Of a stretch of 64,000 nucleotides of DNA, positions 42,323 through 50,792 are shown piece by piece (the stretch's first letter is position 1; each line of letters opens with the position of its first letter). This DNA is from Actinomadura alba. Its GTDB lineage: Bacteria; Actinomycetota; Actinomycetes; Streptosporangiales; Streptosporangiaceae. Below the pieces are notes generated by a model. It ran no database searches. It was not told the origin of the DNA and saw nothing but the letters and a program-made list of their open reading frames with translations. A program made the translations under genes and the position numbers. The stretch covers positions 1 to 64,000 of the forward strand of contig NZ_JABVEC010000010.1 in the NCBI RefSeq assembly GCF_014323705.1, read 5' to 3'.

Positions 42323-43528
42323 ATGACCGGACGAGTACGCCCGCAGTGGGCGGTGCGGCTCCAGACCGAGCGGGAAAAACGCGGCTGGAGCAAGGCAGAG
42401 ATGGCACGTCGACTCCGTGACGCCGTCGGTGCGGTTCGCACTCCGGTCGCATCGATCAACCGGCAGGTCTACGACTGGGAGCACGGGAAGCACTTCCCGC
42501 GCGAGTGGGCCGCTGCTTATGCCATCGCTTTCGGCCTGGACGAGGCCGATCTGTTCGGCGTACAGGCTCCGGCTCGGCAACCACCGCCGGTCAGCCTGGT
42601 GCTCGGCAGTGCTGACGTCCTAGGGCTGAACGGCCGGCCGGTTGACGCCGACTACGTCGATGCGATCCGGGAGACCAACCAGGCCCTCGTGCGGCTGGAC
42701 GCACTATGGGGCGGGGATGAGGTGTTCCCGCTGGCGTTGCGCGTCTTCCGCACGGCCCACCCCAAGCTCGGTGCTAGAACCTACGCGCCTGAGGTCGAGA
42801 GGGATCTCATGGCCGCCACCGGCGAGACGGGCGAGGTCACCGCGTGGCTCGCCTACGACGCCGACCGGCAGGACGCCTCACGGCAGCTCATCCATGAGGC
42901 GATGCTGCTGTCCCGGCAGGCCGGTGACCGCGACATGGAACTGTTCGAGTTGTCCCACCTGGCCATGCAGTCGCTGTATCTGCTCCGTCCTGCCGAGGCA
43001 CTCCGGATCACCGACGAGGTCCTCGAAGGCGGCAGGCTCGTCCCCCGGGTGGCCGCTCTGTTCGAGATGCGGCGCGGCCGGGCGCTCGCGCAGATGGGCG
43101 ACGAGCGGCGAGCCCTTGACGCACTCGACAGGGCAAGCGCCGCGCTGTCGGACGGGGTCGGCGGTCGAGACCCGCACTGGACATGGTGGGTGGACGACAC
43201 GGAGATCACCAGGCACAAGGCAACGGCCCGCGCTCAGCTCGGTCAGTGGGGGCAAGCGGTCCCGCTCTTTGAGAGCGCGGCCGACGACTGCCGCGGCGGC
43301 AGCTTGTACGGGAAGCTCGACCTCGCCCAACTACTGCAGGCCCTGGTCGAGGTGGGCGACTGGCGGCGAGCCGAGGACATCATCACGGAGGCCTGCGGCC
43401 TCGCGGGTTCCATCGGGCCGGGCCGAGCCGCGAATCTCTTCCGTGAGGTCGTCGCCCGCATTGTCCGCGATGACGACGCTCCGTCGACCGTCTCGGACAC
43501 GGCCGAGCATCTCCGGCGCCTGCTGTGA
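42323..43528 (+). CDS. XRE-family regulator with TPR-like C-terminal domain
   Basis: Product of 401 residues. The N-terminal HTH has LQTEREKRGWSKAEMARRLR and the INRQVYDWEHGKHFPREWAA recognition segment common to actinomycete XRE proteins. The rest is helical, with TPR-like pairs: LIHEAMLLSRQAGDRDMELF, RRGRALAQMGDERRALDALD, ARAQLGQWGQAVPLFESAAD and GDWRRAEDIITEACGLAGSI. Proteins of this build sense peptides or act as adaptor regulators in other Gram-positives. ATG 42323 is used; ribosome site weak. Target probably includes the divergent gene via the palindrome. Confidence 0.88.
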   Translation: MTGRVRPQWAVRLQTEREKRGWSKAEMARRLRDAVGAVRTPVASINRQVYDWEHGKHFPREWAAAYAIAFGLDEADLFGVQAPARQPPPVSLVLGSADVLGLNGRPVDADYVDAIRETNQALVRLDALWGGDEVFPLALRVFRTAHPKLGARTYAPEVERDLMAATGETGEVTAWLAYDADRQDASRQLIHEAMLLSRQAGDRDMELFELSHLAMQSLYLLRPAEALRITDEVLEGGRLVPRVAALFEMRRGRALAQMGDERRALDALDRASAALSDGVGGRDPHWTWWVDDTEITRHKATARAQLGQWGQAVPLFESAADDCRGGSLYGKLDLAQLLQALVEVGDWRRAEDIITEACGLAGSIGPGRAANLFREVVARIVRDDDAPSTVSDTAEHLRRLL

Positions 43529-43611
43529 AGAGCCGGGCCAGGATTTCCGCCCGACCCTACGCTGATCCTCTGTGCGGGCGCTGCTGTTCGAACGAGCCGC
43601 CTGGATGTACG

Positions 43612-43790
43612 CCCCATGTTGGAGTAGTGGGCGGTCCCGTCGATCGAGATCGCGCGGCCGTTGGCGACGGTGCGGGTGAGGCGTTCGGCCATGCCGATGT
43701 GGTCGGGCGAGTCGATGGCGCCGTTGATGGCCAGTACGGGAACGTCGATTTTGGCGACGCGGTCCCAGGTGTCGCGCACCGGGACGAGCA
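43612..43790 (-). pseudogene. Alpha/beta-hydrolase C-terminal remnant
   Basis: After a stop, the frame reads LLVPVRDTWDRVAKIDVPVL, AINGAIDSPDHIGMAERLTR and TVANGRAISIDGTAHYSNM. The PVL-NG-ID segment around the acidic residue and the GTAHY catalytic His are typical of alpha/beta-hydrolases. The nucleophile elbow and the rest are absent. Low-scale decay beside the XRE-TPR gene. Confidence 0.6.
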
Positions 43791-44019
43791 GTGTTCAGAG
43801 AAGCAGGCGTTCGAATGGTCACAGCAGTTGCTTAGCGTCCGGGGTGGCGTAGTCGCGGTTCGCTTGGGTGTCCCCACGGTCCCGCCGCGCCGGATTGGTC
43901 GCCGGCCAGCGCACAGAAGATGCCGCAAGGCATGCAAGCTCAGCCGAGTTACTCGGATCTCAGTTCCTCCTTGCCTTGTTTCGGCTCTCCGCTCGTTTGG
44001 AGGCTGCTATCTTTGAGAC

Positions 44020-44751
44020 GTGCGAATCGGTGTGTACGTCGATGCATTCAACCTTTATTACGGAGCCCGTGGGCTGTGTGGAAAGAGCACACCAGGGTGG
44101 CGCTGGTTGGATATCCGTGCACTTGCCCAGACGTTGATCAGCGCACGAACCAACTGGTCGGGGGCACAGGTAGACCGAGTCGTGTACTGCACGGCTCGCA
44201 TCGACGGAGCTAGCAACCCGTCCGGCCAAGCGGATCAGGATGTGTACCTGAAGGCCCTGCGCGACTCTGGCAGTGTCGACCACATCGAATATGGTTACTA
44301 CGTTGCACGGGTCAAGTCGGCTCCCCTGGCTACCAAGGGTCCGCGCGGGCGGCCCCAACTAGTGAGCCCGCAGTGGCCCGTAATGATCCAGGATGGCAAC
44401 AGCGCTCAAATCTCTAATGCCAGTTTTATGGTCTCGTACGCCAACCGCGAGGAGAAGGGGTCTGACGTCAACGTTGCGTCTCATCTCCTTTTGGATGTTC
44501 TGGCAGGCGCAATCGATGGCGCACTGGTGATCTCCAACGACAGCGATCTTCGCTTCCCCATCCAGGAAGCTCGCAAGCGAGTGCCTGTCGGCTTGATCAA
44601 TCCTTCCCGGAACCAGCTCGCCGGTGCTCTGCGGGCTGAGTCCACAGTTGGAGCTGGGAACCACTGGTGGCGGCAGTTGACCGCTACAGACTTCAAGGAT
44701 CATCAACTGCCGGACCCAGCGGGCAAGTACTCGCGCCCAGTGGGATGGTGA
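44020..44751 (+). CDS. NYN-domain (PIN-like) ribonuclease
   Basis: Product of 243 residues. Acidic motifs of the NYN fold are present: [20 protein letters not shown] (Asp8), [20 protein letters not shown] and [40 protein letters not shown] follows. NYN proteins are metal-dependent RNases in RNA processing or defence. GTG 44020 fits the conserved start. No partner gene is adjacent and a terminator follows, so it is monocistronic. Codon use is slightly less GC-biased than neighbours, suggesting transfer. Confidence 0.87.
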   Translation: MRIGVYVDAFNLYYGARGLCGKSTPGWRWLDIRALAQTLISARTNWSGAQVDRVVYCTARIDGASNPSGQADQDVYLKALRDSGSVDHIEYGYYVARVKSAPLATKGPRGRPQLVSPQWPVMIQDGNSAQISNASFMVSYANREEKGSDVNVASHLLLDVLAGAIDGALVISNDSDLRFPIQEARKRVPVGLINPSRNQLAGALRAESTVGAGNHWWRQLTATDFKDHQLPDPAGKYSRPVGW

Positions 44752-44789
44752 TCCATCTCTCCGGAAGATGACTGAAGGCGGGAACGTTG

Positions 44790-44838
44790 GGTATAGTGCA
44801 GGCATATACCACCCGGCTCCTCGTGGGCCGGGTTTTTT
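44790..44838 (+). terminator. Rho-independent terminator with upstream AT-rich hairpin
   Basis: ACCCGGC (44811-44817) pairs with GCCGGGT (44827-44833), followed by six T residues: a textbook terminator for the NYN gene. Directly 5', GGTATA (44790-44795) pairs with TATACC (44805-44810), giving two adjacent hairpins. Confidence 0.8.
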
Positions 44839-44936
44839 CATGCCTAGATCACCGAGACTCCCCGCTAGGTGTCGGCGTGCACCATCTGTTCGCCCCCGTC
44901 GCAGCGGCGAGCTCACCGATCGCATGCTCCCTCGGG

Positions 44937-44967
44937 TTGACCCTCACACTGATGTGAGGCCTTAACG
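44937..44967 (+). promoter_or_regulatory. MerR-type promoter of the SDR gene
   Basis: A -35 of TTGACC (44937-44942) and a -10-like TTAACG (44962-44967) are 19 bp apart. The overlong spacer is filled by a palindrome, CCTCACACTGATGTGAGG (44942-44959; arms CCTCACA/TGTGAGG). An overlong spacer with central dyad is the signature of MerR-activated promoters. No merR gene is nearby. Confidence 0.65.
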
Positions 44968-45006
44968 TCTCCTTGTTCCTGGTCGAGCAGAACTGAGGAG
45001 ACACAG

Positions 45007-45678
45007 ATGTCCGGAGCGGTGATCATCGGTGCGGGTCCGGGGATCGGTCAGGCGGTCGCCCGGCGCTTCGCCCGGGAGGGCATGCCGATCGCTCTCATCG
45101 CGCGCAGCGACGAGACGTTGAAAGCCGCGGCCGAAGCCGTCACCCCCACCGGCGTACGGGTCCTCACCTTGGCGGCCGACAGCACCGACGAGCATGCGTT
45201 GCGCTCCGCCCTCGACGCGGCAGCCGGTGAACTCGGCCAGCCGGATGTCGTCGTGTACAACGCGGCGATCATTCAGGCCGACGCGCCGGGAGAGCTGTCA
45301 GTGAGCGCGCACCTGGACGCCTGGGCGGTCAACGTGGTCGGCGCGCTCACCGCCGCCGCTCACGTCGCGCCCGCCATGGCGCGGCGCGGCAGCGGAACGT
45401 TCCTCATCACCGGAGGCATGCCCGAGCCCAAGCCGCAGTACGTGAGCCTCTCACTGGGCAAGGCGGGAGTCCGAACCCTGGTGACATTGCTCGACCAGGC
45501 GTACGGGACCTCCGGTGTTCACGTCGCGAGTGTCACCGTGGCCGGCCCCGTCGCCGCGGGCACGGACTTCGACCCCGACGACATCGCCGAACACTACTGG
45601 CGGCTGCACACCCAACCGCGGCATCAATGGGAACGAGAGGCCCTCCACACCGGGCGGTCGGCGTTGACGGGCGAATAA
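45007..45678 (+). CDS. Short-chain dehydrogenase/reductase
   Basis: Product of 223 residues. It has the Rossmann motif GAVIIGAGPGIGQAVARRFA and VVVYNAAI. The catalytic region is degenerate: Ser/Thr is replaced by TGGMPEP, and the usual Tyr-x3-Lys occurs only as YVSLSLGKAG, with two extra residues. So catalysis is uncertain. ATG 45007 follows GAGGAG. It is controlled by the MerR-type promoter upstream. Confidence 0.85.
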   Translation: MSGAVIIGAGPGIGQAVARRFAREGMPIALIARSDETLKAAAEAVTPTGVRVLTLAADSTDEHALRSALDAAAGELGQPDVVVYNAAIIQADAPGELSVSAHLDAWAVNVVGALTAAAHVAPAMARRGSGTFLITGGMPEPKPQYVSLSLGKAGVRTLVTLLDQAYGTSGVHVASVTVAGPVAAGTDFDPDDIAEHYWRLHTQPRHQWEREALHTGRSALTGE

Positions 45679-45681
45679 GCC

Positions 45682-46176
45682 CTACTCGGGTGAGGCGGGA
45701 GCGAGTCCTTCGACGAATGACCGGAAGTCCGCCGCAAGGGCGACTTCCGTCTGAAGGTCCGCGTCGAACCAGGTGACCGACGGCTCGTGCCGCGGTCCGC
45801 CCCGTCGGTAGTCCAGCCCGATCCAATAGTGCCCATCGCCGGAGAGCAACACGACCGGCGAGGGCAGGCCCCACTCCTCGACCAGGTACGGAGTGTCGAG
45901 GAGAGAAAGCACGCCTTCGCCGTGGCCGATGCCGAGCAAGTGATCGAACGGGACCTCATCATCACTCCACGAAGTCCGCCTGCCGGTGGGGAAGGCGCAC
46001 CATTCGTCTGCCACCCCACCGCCGTTCTGAGCTCGCAAGAGATCGAGTAGCGGAGAGGGAAGCGTCACTCCGAGCACGGCCTCGGCCTCCCGCACCGATT
46101 CGTCGGTCACAGGCGCCAAGGCGCCACGGGATTCGTCGTCCCAGAACGTCGCCTTCACGTCATCGAATCGCGGCAC
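45682..46176 (-). CDS. SMI1/KNR4 (SUKH) family protein
   Basis: Product of 164 residues. The SUKH pattern is VTDESVREAEAVLGVTLPSP, LLDLLRAQNGGGVADEWCAF, the FDHLLGIGHGEG segment and HYWIGLDYRRGGPRHEPSVT. Some SUKH proteins are immunity proteins to contact-dependent or polymorphic toxins, but many are orphan. No toxin gene is adjacent here. Convergent with the SDR gene, with a 3-base gap between stops. Confidence 0.87.
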   Translation of the reverse strand: MPRFDDVKATFWDDESRGALAPVTDESVREAEAVLGVTLPSPLLDLLRAQNGGGVADEWCAFPTGRRTSWSDDEVPFDHLLGIGHGEGVLSLLDTPYLVEEWGLPSPVVLLSGDGHYWIGLDYRRGGPRHEPSVTWFDADLQTEVALAADFRSFVEGLAPASPE

Positions 46177-46470
46177 GTCAGCATGTTAGGACCATCCGGG
46201 CGGGTAGCCCGGCGACGGTGGTGAGACGCCGGTACGAAGCGTGCGCGGAGCGACCCGCGAGCCGTGATCGGGTGTCATGGCCACCCGGTCATCCCTACGT
46301 TTACAGTCGACTTTACGGTAGATTGCCGCGAGGTGTGATCGTTATCCGGTTCCTGTATGTCATGCGTCGCCCCACCGCCGGGTTCGTCGCCGCGTCCCCG
46401 GGCCGGTTCGCCGTTCATCGATGACCGTCCGGCCCGGACCCTGACGGGCGCGTACCTGGAGGTAGCCGAC
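46177..46470. other. Divergent intergenic region
   Basis: Nearly 300 bases upstream of the SUKH gene and the SfnB-like gene. It contains CCTAC (46293-46297) and GGTAG (46317-46321) as an interrupted inverted repeat around the AT-rich TTTACAGTCGACTTTAC. A small frame (FLYVMRRPTAGFVAAS) precedes the SfnB-like start but lacks the features of a sulfur leader peptide. Confidence 0.4.
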
Positions 46471-47700
46471 ATGACAACGCCCGGTCTCGTGGGCACCGCA
46501 CACGTGATCGCTGACGGCGCGGAAGCGATCGCGACCGCTCGGCGGCTGTCCGCGGAGTTCGCCGCGGGCGCCGCTGAGCGGGACGCGGACCGGGTGCTGC
46601 CCCGTGCGGAGCTCGATCGGCTCTCGGCCAGCGGCCTTCTCGGCATCACGGTGCCCGCGGAGCACGGGGGCGCCGACGTCTCCACCGAGGTTCTCGCCGA
46701 GGTGTTCCGGCTGCTCGCCGCCGGCGATCCCAACATCGCACAGATCCCGCAGAGCCACATCGTCTACGTCAACGTGCTGCGGCAGCAGGGCACGCCGGAG
46801 CAGCGGGAGTTCCTCTTCGCCGAAGTGCTCGCCGGCAAGCGCTTCGGCAACGCCCAGTCCGAGGCCGGCACCAAGCACGTTCAGGACTACCGGACCCGGC
46901 TGACGCCGGCCCCGGGCGGTGGTGACGGTGACGGTGCGGACGGCGGCTTCGTGCTCAGCGGGACCAAGCACTACAGCACAGGGGCGCTGTTCGCGCACTG
47001 GATCCCGGTGCTCGCGCGAGGTGTCGAGGACCGGCTCCACGTCGCGTACGTGCCGGCCGACGCGCCCGGGGTCGAGGTGGTCGACGACTGGGACGGCATG
47101 GGCCAGCGCGTCACCGCCAGCGGCACCGTGCATCTGAGCGATGTGCCGGTCCCGGCGTCACGTGTCGTGCCGCACCACCTGACCTTCACCGGCCCGCAGC
47201 TGCACGGCGCGATCGCCCAGTTGCTGCACGCCGCGATCGATGTGGGCATCGCCGGTGGCGCACTCGCCGAAGCGGTGGAGTTCGTACGGACCAAGAGCCG
47301 GCCCTGGTTCGAGAGCGGCTACGAGACCGCGGCCGAGGACCCACTGCTGATCCAGCGGTTCGGTGAGCTGGCGATCGAGCTGCGAGCCGCCGAGGCGCTG
47401 CTGGCGGAGGCCGGACGGCAGATCGATCTGGCCCGGAGCGACCTCACCGATGACACCGCCGCAGCGGCCTCCATCGCGGTCGCGACCGCGAAGGCGTACG
47501 CCGACCGTGTCGCGGTGGAGCTGTCCAGCGCGGTGTTCGAGGTCTCGGGCACCCGCTCCGCACTGAACCGGCTGAATCTGCACCGGCACTGGCGCAACGC
47601 GCGGACTCACACGCTGCACGATCCCGTGCGCTGGAAGGTGCAGCACATCGGCCGGTACGTGCTGAACGGCACCCATCCGCCGCGGCACGGGCTGCTGTGA
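46471..47700 (+). CDS. SfnB-like acyl-CoA dehydrogenase-family sulfur acquisition oxidoreductase
   Basis: Product of 409 residues. It starts TTPGLVGTAHVIADGAEAIA and has RVLPRAELDRLSASGLLGIT, VPAEHGGADVSTEVLAEVFR, AQIPQSHIVYVNVLRQQGTP, NAQSEAGTKHV and LSGTKHYSTGALFAHWIPVL. The C-terminus (NLHRHWRNARTHTLHDPVRW) is highly typical of SfnB/DszC-like flavin monooxygenases. These act on sulfones or sulfonates with reduced FMN. ATG 46471 follows GGAGG. The FMN reductase downstream could supply the flavin. Confidence 0.9.
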   Translation: MTTPGLVGTAHVIADGAEAIATARRLSAEFAAGAAERDADRVLPRAELDRLSASGLLGITVPAEHGGADVSTEVLAEVFRLLAAGDPNIAQIPQSHIVYVNVLRQQGTPEQREFLFAEVLAGKRFGNAQSEAGTKHVQDYRTRLTPAPGGGDGDGADGGFVLSGTKHYSTGALFAHWIPVLARGVEDRLHVAYVPADAPGVEVVDDWDGMGQRVTASGTVHLSDVPVPASRVVPHHLTFTGPQLHGAIAQLLHAAIDVGIAGGALAEAVEFVRTKSRPWFESGYETAAEDPLLIQRFGELAIELRAAEALLAEAGRQIDLARSDLTDDTAAAASIAVATAKAYADRVAVELSSAVFEVSGTRSALNRLNLHRHWRNARTHTLHDPVRWKVQHIGRYVLNGTHPPRHGLL

Positions 47701-47758
47701 CGCGAGCCTTCCGCCGATCCTCGGTGCGGCCCGCCATCTGATCACGCGGGTGGGTATT

Positions 47759-47777
47759 TCCTAGTTAAACGGTAGGA
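47759..47777. promoter_or_regulatory. Inverted repeat abutting the FMN-reductase promoter
   Basis: TCCTA (47759-47763) and TAGGA (47773-47777) flank the AT-rich centre GTTAAACGG. It ends 4 bp upstream of the -35 box, compatible with an activator site or a repressor of Rrf2-like type. The sulfur role is inferred from the downstream genes. Confidence 0.45.
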
Positions 47778-47781
47778 TTCA

Positions 47782-47810
47782 TTGACATAGCGTGTGGTCA
47801 CGTGTTTGTA
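47782..47810 (+). promoter_or_regulatory. Promoter of the leader peptide/FMN reductase transcript
   Basis: Perfect -35 box TTGACA (47782-47787), 17-bp spacer, -10-like TTTGTA (47805-47810). The expected start of transcription (about 47817) coincides with the leader peptide GTG at 47818. Confidence 0.55.
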
Positions 47811-47817
47811 TCGGGGA

Positions 47818-47895
47818 GTGCTGGTCCAGCCCCTCCTCACCCGCCGCCGACATGTCGATCTCCTGCGGATCGCCGCCGACCTTTGCCCGCGCTGA
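47818..47895 (+). CDS. Sulfur-gene leader peptide (25 residues)
   Basis: A GTG-started 25-residue ORF contains LLTRRRHVDLLRIAADLC close to its end, followed by PR and a stop. This RRRHVDL...C pattern matches the putative leader peptides known upstream of actinomycete sulfur-metabolism genes. A single Cys near the C-terminus fits sensing of Cys-tRNA by translation. The GTG lies at the predicted transcription start, so the peptide may be translated from a leaderless mRNA. It ends 42 bp before the FMN reductase ATG, where ribosome stalling could affect expression. Confidence 0.85.
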   Translation: MLVQPLLTRRRHVDLLRIAADLCPR

Positions 47896-47937
47896 TGACT
47901 CGAGTCGGTCTTTTGTGCGTTGTGTGAAAGGTGCTCG

Positions 47938-48492
47938 ATGGCAACGATTCTGGCGATCTCTGGCAGCCCGTCGACGGTCTCTCGTACCCGGGGAGTGCTT
48001 CAACACGTGGAGGCCCGCCTGCGCGACGACGGGCACACCGTGACGTCCGTGGCGGTCCGGGATCTACCGGCGGCGCCACTGCTCGCGGGCGACAAGACCG
48101 ATCCCGCGATTCGCGCGGTGGTCGACGGCATCGCGGCCGTGGACGGTCTCGTCGTGGCGACGCCGATCTACAAGGCCGCCTACACGGGGCTGCTGAAGGC
48201 GTTGCTGGACCTGCTTCCGCAGTACGCCTTCGCGGAGAAGTCCGTGCTGCCGCTCGCCACCGGCGGGACCACCGCGCACGTTCTGGCGATCGACTACGCG
48301 CTGCGTCCGGTACTGACCTCGCTCGGAGCCGCCCACGTCGCTCAGGGGTACTTCGTGCTCGACCGGTTCCTGACGGCGGCGGACACCGGTGAGATCGTGA
48401 TCGATCCGGCCGCCGCGACCGCCCTGTTCGACATCGTCGACCGTTTCTCGTGGTCGCTGCGCGCCGGCCGATCCCTCGATCCGGTCGGCTGA
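47938..48492 (+). CDS. NADPH-dependent FMN reductase (SsuE-like)
   Basis: Product of 184 residues with the flavodoxin-like fold: ATILAISGSPSTVSRTRGVL, VDGLVVATPIYKAAYTGLLK and ALLDLLPQYAF, then LPLATGGTTAHVLAIDYALR, matching SsuE/MsuE enzymes. It reduces FMN for two-component monooxygenases that release sulfite from sulfonates or oxidise sulfones. ATG 47938 has AAAGG. Position after the SfnB-like gene and behind the leader peptide indicates sulfur-starvation control. Confidence 0.92.
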   Translation: MATILAISGSPSTVSRTRGVLQHVEARLRDDGHTVTSVAVRDLPAAPLLAGDKTDPAIRAVVDGIAAVDGLVVATPIYKAAYTGLLKALLDLLPQYAFAEKSVLPLATGGTTAHVLAIDYALRPVLTSLGAAHVAQGYFVLDRFLTAADTGEIVIDPAAATALFDIVDRFSWSLRAGRSLDPVG

Positions 48493-48529
48493 GCCGAGCC
48501 GAGCCCCGCGGAGCCGGCGACGGCCGGTG

Positions 48530-48750
48530 TCAATCCACGAGGGATCGATGCGGCCTGAGCGCGCAGAACTCGTTGCCCTCGGGATCGGCGAGGACGATCC
48601 AGCTCTTGTCCGTACCCTGCCCGACGTCGGCGGGACGGGCGCCGAGGGCGATGATGCGCTCGACCTCGGCGATCTGGTCGTCCGGGTCCAGGTCGATGTG
48701 CAACCGGTTCTTGGTCGGATCGGTCCGGCCCGCCAGAACGCCCGCCGGCC
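48530..48750 (-). pseudogene. VOC/glyoxalase-family C-terminal remnant
   Basis: The minus-strand frame reads TKNRLHIDLDPDDQIAEVER, IIALGARPADVGQGTDKSWI and VLADPEGNEFCALRPH before its stop. The LHIDL and ADPEGNEFC motifs are the end of an actinomycete VOC (glyoxalase_6) protein. It is cut at the point where the YbaK-like gene ends (48751), indicating fusion of two unrelated segments by deletion. Confidence 0.7.
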
Positions 48751-49269
48751 CTACTGGGCCAGCGCGATGACCTCCGCCTGCGGCAGATCGGCGAGGGCCT
48801 TGCCCGGCAGCAGGAGCTTCGATCGCCGCAGCCCGCTGCCGATCACGACGTACGCCTCATCAGCCACCGCGGTGTCGACCAGGACCGGCCAATCCTCGGG
48901 CAGGCCGATCGGCGTGATGCCGCCGTACTCCATGCCGCTCAAGGCCGTCGCCTGGTCCATCGGCGCGAACGAGGCCTTACGGGCACCGAGGTGGCGACGT
49001 ACGATCCCGTTCACGTCGGCCCGCTGCGTGGCGAGCACCATGCAGGCCGCGTGGGCCACCTCGCCGCCGCGCTTCGCCGTGATGATGACGCAGTTGGCGC
49101 TGATCCCGAGCGGTACGGCATAGCGCTCGCAGAACGCGGCGGTATCGGCCAGTTCGGGGTCGATCTCCGCGACCTGCGCTTGCGTGTCCTCCCGTACGGC
49201 CCGGGCAACCGGGTCGGCGAGCAGGTCTTGCCTGCCCATCGCGGAGACCCAGTCGAGGCTGCCGATCAT
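48751..49269 (-). CDS. YbaK/ProX-type aminoacyl-tRNA deacylase
   Basis: Product of 172 residues. The YbaK fold is recognisable by VPLGISANCVIITAKRGGEV, MVLATQRADVNGIVRRHLGA, ARKASFAPMDQATALSGMEY and GGITPIGLPEDWPVLVD. Such domains hydrolyse misacylated aminoacyl-tRNAs in trans. ATG 49269 is preferred over GTG 49278. It runs into the VOC remnant at its 3' end without intergenic DNA. Confidence 0.87.
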   Translation of the reverse strand: MIGSLDWVSAMGRQDLLADPVARAVREDTQAQVAEIDPELADTAAFCERYAVPLGISANCVIITAKRGGEVAHAACMVLATQRADVNGIVRRHLGARKASFAPMDQATALSGMEYGGITPIGLPEDWPVLVDTAVADEAYVVIGSGLRRSKLLLPGKALADLPQAEVIALAQ

Positions 49270-49649
49270 TCGCACCACCCATCATGGACGCACGGACGTC
49301 GTGTCAGATCCTATGACCGGCACGGCGGGCCGTGGTCCGGGGTCGGCGGTACCGAGCAGATCTTGTGCGGGTGCCCCACGTACGACGCGCTTCTCTTTGG
49401 ATCGTCGTGGTTCCGCACTCAAGGGAACGCTCCATTATGGGTGCTAGTGTGCTAATAGCTCCGTATGGGATTCACTGCGACGCAGGACGAGGAGGTGAGG
49501 CTTGTCATGGACGGCCAACCTCCCAGTTGCCCCTGAAGGCCCGACGCCGTCCGGCCGCATGCGACCCGCTCCCGTGTGAGCGCACTATCGCCGGCCGCCG
49601 TGGGGCCACCGCATCCAGTGCTCGACCCGCCTCGCTCCGGAGATCTGTC

Positions 49650-50792
49650 ATGTCCGATTGGCGTGCACGCGCGTTGCGACCCCTCAAGCGCGCCGCTTCG
49701 CGTCCCGGTGACCACCACGCCGTACGGCGCGCGGCCCCGGAACGGTCGATGGATCCCCGTGTGGGAAACGACCGGCCCGCTGAGAGCAGCGTGATCGACG
49801 CCGCCATCTATGTGGACGGCAGACCGGGGACCCTCGCGGACACCTACCGGTCCCTGCGCGACACCGAGAAGTCCATGGCCTGGATCGGGCTCTATCGCCC
49901 GACCGAGGACCAGCTGCTGTCGCTCGCCGAGGAGTTCGGGCTGCACGAACTGGCCGTCGAGGACGCCATCGTGGCCCATCAGCGGCCCAAGCTGGAACGC
50001 TATGGCGACACCCTCTTCGTGGTGCTGCGGGCCGCCCGCTATGTGGACGATCTCGAAGAGGTCGATTTCGGCGAGCTGCACGTCTTCGTGGGCAGCGACT
50101 TCGTCCTGACCGTCCGCCACAGTGAGGCTCCGAACCTGGCGGTGGTGCGGAGCCGGGTCGAGGAGGATCCGGAGCTGATCGCGAACGGGCCCGAGGCCGT
50201 GCTCTACGCGATCCTGGACGCCGTCGTCGACGGATACGCCCCCGTGGTGGCCGGGCTGCAGAACGACATCGACGAGATCGAGACAGAGGTGTTCGGCGGG
50301 GATCCGAAGGTGTCCCGGCGCATCTACGAACTGTCTCGCGAGGTCATCGAGTTCCAGCGGGCCACCCGCCCGCTGCTCGGGATGCTTGAGGCGCTCACCG
50401 CCGGCTTCGAGAAGTACGGCACCGACGAGGAGTTGCGGCGCTATCTGCGCGACGTCGAGGACCACGCGACGACCGTGGTCGAGCGCGTGGACGGGTTCCG
50501 CCAGATGCTGCAGGACATTCTCACCGTCAATGCGACGCTCGTGAGCCAGGCTCAGAATGAGGAGATGAAGCACCTCACCCGTGCCAACTATGCCCAGAAT
50601 GAGGAGGTCAAAAAGATCTCCGCATGGGCGGCCATTCTGTTCGCGCCCACCCTGATCGGCACGATTTACGGCATGAACTTCACTGATATGCCGGAGTTGG
50701 ACTGGATGCTGGGCTATCCCTTCGCGATCGCACTCATGGCCGTGGTCTGCACCAGCCTGTACTTGATCTTTAAGCGCCGTGACTGGCTCTGA
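49650..50792 (+). CDS. corA: Magnesium/cobalt transporter CorA
   Basis: Product of 380 residues. Residues 1-50 are a basic tail. The cytoplasmic domain (AMAWIGLYRPTEDQLLSLAE-like region, VEDAIVAHQRPKLERYGDTL and FGELHVFVGSDFVLTVRH) is followed by the long stalk helix and two C-terminal membrane helices. The YGMNF signature precedes the loop MPELDW. CorA forms a pentameric Mg2+ channel. ATG 49650 follows GGAG. Monocistronic; upstream bases 49440-49649 show no Mg riboswitch that I can recognise. Confidence 0.93.
   Translation: MSDWRARALRPLKRAASRPGDHHAVRRAAPERSMDPRVGNDRPAESSVIDAAIYVDGRPGTLADTYRSLRDTEKSMAWIGLYRPTEDQLLSLAEEFGLHELAVEDAIVAHQRPKLERYGDTLFVVLRAARYVDDLEEVDFGELHVFVGSDFVLTVRHSEAPNLAVVRSRVEEDPELIANGPEAVLYAILDAVVDGYAPVVAGLQNDIDEIETEVFGGDPKVSRRIYELSREVIEFQRATRPLLGMLEALTAGFEKYGTDEELRRYLRDVEDHATTVVERVDGFRQMLQDILTVNATLVSQAQNEEMKHLTRANYAQNEEVKKISAWAAILFAPTLIGTIYGMNFTDMPELDWMLGYPFAIALMAVVCTSLYLIFKRRDWL

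Noticed and set aside
46357-46470. Upstream extension of the SfnB-like gene as a leader peptide
   Set aside because: It lacks the RRRHVDL pattern and the Cys-rich end; ATG 46471 has a strong ribosome site.
49440-49649. A magnesium riboswitch ahead of corA
   Set aside because: No M-box-like conserved pairing could be recognised by eye; a covariance search would be needed.
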